A stretch of 9,586 nucleotides of DNA from Palsa-504 sp003136255 (GTDB lineage: Bacteria > Actinomycetota > Actinomycetes > Streptosporangiales > Streptosporangiaceae): assembly GCA_003136255.1 (NCBI GenBank), contig PLDT01000073.1, positions 1 to 9,586 of the forward strand, in the 5' to 3' direction. Below are positions 7,281-9,586 of the stretch, piece after piece; within the stretch, counting starts at the first letter, position 1; each line of letters begins with the position of its first letter. The translations under genes and the position numbers were made by a program. The notes under the pieces are model-generated. The model worked only from the letters and a program-made list of their open reading frames with translations. It had not been told where the DNA came from and searched no databases.

Positions 7281-7550
7281 TCCCTCGGTGGCCGAGCTCA
7301 CCGCCGCGGGCGCGGTCCACGGCACCAGATCTTCGGGGTACTCGAGGCCTGCGACATCCTCCCCGACGACCAGGCCACCGGCCGTGCCGCTGGCGTCGCC
7401 TGCGCCGCCTCCGGGACCGCCGACGTCGTCGACGCGATCGTCATCGTGACCGCCGTCCGCCACCAGGCCCCCGTCGTCACCAGCGACCCCGGCGACCTGA
7501 CCCACATCGCCGACTCGATCGGCGTCAAGATCCGGCTCTTCCCAACCTGA
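7281..7550 (+). pseudogene. 3' remnant of a PIN-domain (VapC-like) toxin gene
   Basis: The frame ending at a TGA (7548-7550) reads RHQIFGVLEACDILPDDQAT from 7320, then GRAAGVACAASGTADVVDAI and VTSDPGDLTHIADSIGVKIR to the end. This is the C-terminal half of an actinobacterial PIN-domain ribonuclease: the T-A-D-V-V-D-A and T-S-D-P-x-D-L motifs carry two of the conserved acidic metal ligands. The frame is closed upstream by a TAG at 7278-7280, and no ATG, or GTG at a useful place, exists before the domain. The first strand with its catalytic Asp is not found. Another frame just upstream reads VAELTAAGAVHGT, which could be the preceding segment and would imply an indel near 7318-7325. No antitoxin gene is visible. 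The gene is most likely dead; an assembly indel is less likely but possible. Confidence 0.65.
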
Positions 7551-7566
7551 CCACCAAGCCCGGTAA

Positions 7567-7583
7567 CGCTGGTACCACCAGCG
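7567..7583 (+). terminator. Compact hairpin after the PIN remnant
   Basis: CGCTGGT-ACC-ACCAGCG is a perfect 7-bp stem with a 3-base loop, 16 bases after the PIN remnant's stop. It is plausible as the old gene's terminator. It lies between convergent features and could act on either strand. Confidence 0.4.
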
Positions 7584-7668
7584 AAATGCTCGATCCGGGG
7601 TGGGTGGCTGGCCGGGTGCCCGTCCCTATCCGGAAAAGGTCGCGCAGTAGGTCGCCGACGAGTTCATC

Positions 7669-7843
7669 TCAGATGGCGGTCCTGGCGCGGACCGCGGACA
7701 GGAAGGAGGCGTAGCTCCGGGACAGGTTGCTGACACTCTTCTCGTATCCGGTGGTGGCGTCGAACTGCTCGCTGAGCTCGACCTGCGATCCGCCCCGACC
7801 GCGCAAGTACTCGTGGGACCTGAAGGCGAGGCTCGCGCCCGGT
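7669..7843 (-). pseudogene. Orphan coding-like fragment downstream of the NACHT gene
   Basis: Directly after the NACHT stop, another minus-strand frame reads SLAFRSHEYLRGRGGSQVEL then SEQFDATTGYEKSVSNLSRS and YASFLSAVRARTAI before a TGA at 7671-7669. Codons mostly end in G or C and the residue mix is that of a folded protein, unlike the shadow frames. The frame can be extended upstream to an ATG at 7965, but that part overlaps the NACHT C-terminus in the wrong frame and looks like a shadow; no ribosome site or good start lies after the NACHT stop. I do not recognise the family. It may be the C-terminal remnant of a lost gene or a real small gene using a TTG start. Confidence 0.35.
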
Positions 7844-9586
7844 CTACGGTATTGGCACGTCGGGGCGCGGCTCGTTCGGTGTGGCCTGCTGGGCGAGGCG
7901 ATCCTGCAGGCGAGCGTGCCGGAACTGATAGATAGGCCCGACGGTGCGCAGGACATCGCGCTCACGGGCGTCGTCGAGGAACCGTAGCAGTCTCACCGGG
8001 GTGTGCCAGCGCATGGCGAGCTGAGCAAACGTCAGCGAGGCCGTCCAGGTCCGGGGGAACAGGAGCCCGAACACGAGCCCGAACACCAGCAGCCACACAA
8101 ACACCAGCACGAGTCCCGTCACCTGCCCCGCCTTGTGCGTGCTCTCGAGGCCGAACGCATAGGCGAAGCCGATGCCGAGGCCGACGCCGAGGCTCAGACC
8201 GAAGCCGAGCAGCAGGCCCACGGCGAGCCCGAACCCCTGATCGCGCCGCCAGGAAACGCGCGGGGTCAGCGGACTGGCATCGTCGGCGGCCGACCGGGAC
8301 AGACCAGCCGTGAGCGCACCGGCTAGTCCGGCTCCGATCCCGACCCCAGTCGCGAGCGCAACGACCTGCCCCACCCCGAGCCGGAGGGCAAGCGCGAACG
8401 CTGCGGATAGCATCCCGGCGGTGAGCGCATAGACGAGCCCGACCAGCAGGGCGTCGTGGCTGAGCAGGTGGCGCCGCTGCAGCGATGCTAGGCGCGCCGG
8501 GGGCTTCCCCCGGTCCCCGACCAGGTAGAAGTACGCGAACACCGCCCCAGCCACCAGTCCGAACACGGGCTGGCCGCCCCCGAGCCCGAAGATGACACCG
8601 AACACCGCGCCGGTCACGATGACGCGCGGGGCAGCTGACGCCCAGGCCGGAAGCCGCCACCAGGACAGGTCCCGCGTGCCCTCCTGGCCCATCCGGGCCG
8701 CGATGCAGCCCAGGGCCCGCCGAGCCTCGTCAAGCCCGTAACGGGGCGGCGGTTCGCCCGGCGGGGGCGTATAGGCCGCGGGCAGCACCCGGTCGAGCAA
8801 CTCGTCCTGGATGTCCTCCCCCGAAACGTCGCCGACGGCATCGCAGAAGTCCAGGAGCTCGCGGATGTCGTCACCGCTGCGGTAGGTGTCGCGGACCAGG
8901 GTCAGGGTCAGCGGATTGCTCAGCGCCTTGGCGATGGGGCTGGCCGGTTCGCGGCGCAGGCGGCCGGTGAGTTCGGTCCATCCGCGCGGGGCCGGGTCAA
9001 GCTGGACGCGGGTCAGGTAGTCCGCCGCCGCGGCGGCGTCGACGGTCCGCAGTTCCAGCGCGACGGCACCCTCTAGGAAGCCCTGCCGGGCCGCGACCGT
9101 CATCTCGAAACTCCGGGCCAGGACCACGACGCGCACCACGGCCTGCTGGCTCAGCGCCCGCAGGGCGACCGGCCGCAGGTCCTCCGCGATCTCATCGAGC
9201 CCGTCCAGGAACGCCGCGACCCGGCCCGCCTTGACCAGCTCGGCGGCTTCGGCCTTACCGCCCCGGCCCGCGAACAGCGGGTAGGTCTCCTGCAGCCGGG
9301 CCGCCAGCCAGTCCCCGACCCGCTGGGTGCCGGGATCCCACCCGTGGAAGGTGAACATTACCGGTACCGGCACCAGCTGCCGGTCCTGCGAGGACACCTG
9401 CTGCCTATGCTCGAGCGCGGCCAGGACCAGGAGCACGGCGGTGCCGGTCTTGCCCGACCCCGGCTCGCCGATGATCACCAGCCGACCGGATCCCAGGCCG
9501 CCGTAGATGGCATGCAGGTCCTGCACCCGTCCGCCGCGGAGCTGTCGCCGCAGGGCCGGCGACAGTCCCGGCAGCGGCGGGAACCG
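7844..9586 (-). CDS. NACHT-domain STAND ATPase with C-terminal membrane region (5' end outside window)
   Basis: The frame is open from the right edge (9586) to a TAG at 7846-7844, 580 codons; a GTG at 9526 exists, but the 20 codons before it (RFPPLPGLSPALRRQLRGG...) look genuine, so the start is outside. Numbering from the GTG: Walker A GEPGSGKT at 20-27 and Walker B AAFLDGLDE at 104-112, the L-D-G-L-D-E form diagnostic of NACHT ATPases; a helical arm follows to about 290. Then come four hydrophobic, glycine-rich blocks at roughly 300-335, 367-418, 436-465 and 473-495, enough for several membrane spans. The C-terminus ends VLRTVGPIYQFRHARLQDRL, a tail I associate with an actinobacterial NACHT family. 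STAND ATPases oligomerise on sensing a trigger, and some bacterial NACHT proteins defend against phage. Here the membrane part may be the effector or merely an anchor. Function is inferred only from family. Confidence 0.88.
   Translation of the reverse strand, partial: RFPPLPGLSPALRRQLRGGRVQDLHAIYGGLGSGRLVIIGEPGSGKTGTAVLLVLAALEHRQQVSSQDRQLVPVPVMFTFHGWDPGTQRVGDWLAARLQETYPLFAGRGGKAEAAELVKAGRVAAFLDGLDEIAEDLRPVALRALSQQAVVRVVVLARSFEMTVAARQGFLEGAVALELRTVDAAAAADYLTRVQLDPAPRGWTELTGRLRREPASPIAKALSNPLTLTLVRDTYRSGDDIRELLDFCDAVGDVSGEDIQDELLDRVLPAAYTPPPGEPPPRYGLDEARRALGCIAARMGQEGTRDLSWWRLPAWASAAPRVIVTGAVFGVIFGLGGGQPVFGLVAGAVFAYFYLVGDRGKPPARLASLQRRHLLSHDALLVGLVYALTAGMLSAAFALALRLGVGQVVALATGVGIGAGLAGALTAGLSRSAADDASPLTPRVSWRRDQGFGLAVGLLLGFGLSLGVGLGIGFAYAFGLESTHKAGQVTGLVLVFVWLLVFGLVFGLLFPRTWTASLTFAQLAMRWHTPVRLLRFLDDARERDVLRTVGPIYQFRHARLQDRLAQQATPNEPRPDVPIP

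Noticed and set aside
7215..7505. Minus-strand open frame of 96 codons rich in Gly, Asp and Val
   Set aside because: It is antisense to the recognisable PIN-domain remnant; the Gly/Asp/Val composition mirrors the plus-strand coding bias.
8003..8326. Plus-strand frame rich in Glu, Gln and Pro, resembling a repetitive acidic protein
   Set aside because: It is the complement of the glycine-rich membrane region of the NACHT gene; the repeats come from the Gly/Leu/Val codons opposite.

Overview
The window comes from a high-GC Gram-positive bacterium, almost certainly an actinomycete. G/C-rich third codon positions are nearly universal, GTG/TTG starts occur, and the gene families are typical of the group (TIGR03086-type MDMPI-fold protein, very large LuxR-family ATPase regulator, NACHT ATPase with a glycine-rich membrane domain, actinobacterial SIMPL subfamily). 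The 68-base run of N shows it is a draft scaffold, perhaps metagenomic. I cannot name a genus.

Left part (1-1859, minus strand): a GMC-family FAD oxidoreductase gene is interrupted by the assembly gap. Downstream of it on the same strand lies the 5' part of a plasmid pRiA4b ORF-3 family gene that runs off the window. A 271-base divergent spacer (1860-2130) separates these from the plus-strand genes.

Middle-left (2131-3283): a SIMPL-domain (DUF541) gene is broken. Its N-terminal third and the rest lie in different frames, and a 12-base motif at the junction suggests a small deletion between direct repeats. About 490 bases follow without a convincing intact gene; they hold a coding-like orphan fragment on the minus strand and a tandem copy of a small hairpin.

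Centre (3284-7145, plus strand): a compact unit of three intact genes. These are an MDMPI/DinB-fold metal-binding protein, a 943-residue LuxR-family ATPase regulator 40 bases downstream, and a 94-residue predicted dimeric alpha/beta-barrel protein. A 7-bp inverted repeat lies between the last two, and a perfect 13-bp stem-loop terminator ends the unit. The arrangement suggests a regulator with a small enzyme or binding-protein gene on each side, but the substrate or signal cannot be read from sequence.

Right part (7146-9586): the 3' remnant of a PIN-domain (VapC-like) toxin gene without a start or N-terminus, a terminator-like hairpin, an orphan coding-like fragment on the minus strand, and a large minus-strand NACHT-domain STAND ATPase with four hydrophobic blocks, entering from the right edge. 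Intact genes therefore alternate with decayed fragments, as in an accessory region with repeated insertion and loss. I saw no tRNA, rRNA, CRISPR array or complete insertion sequence. The strongest candidate for unusual biology is the membrane-anchored NACHT ATPase; the most informative sequence-level observation is the broken SIMPL gene.
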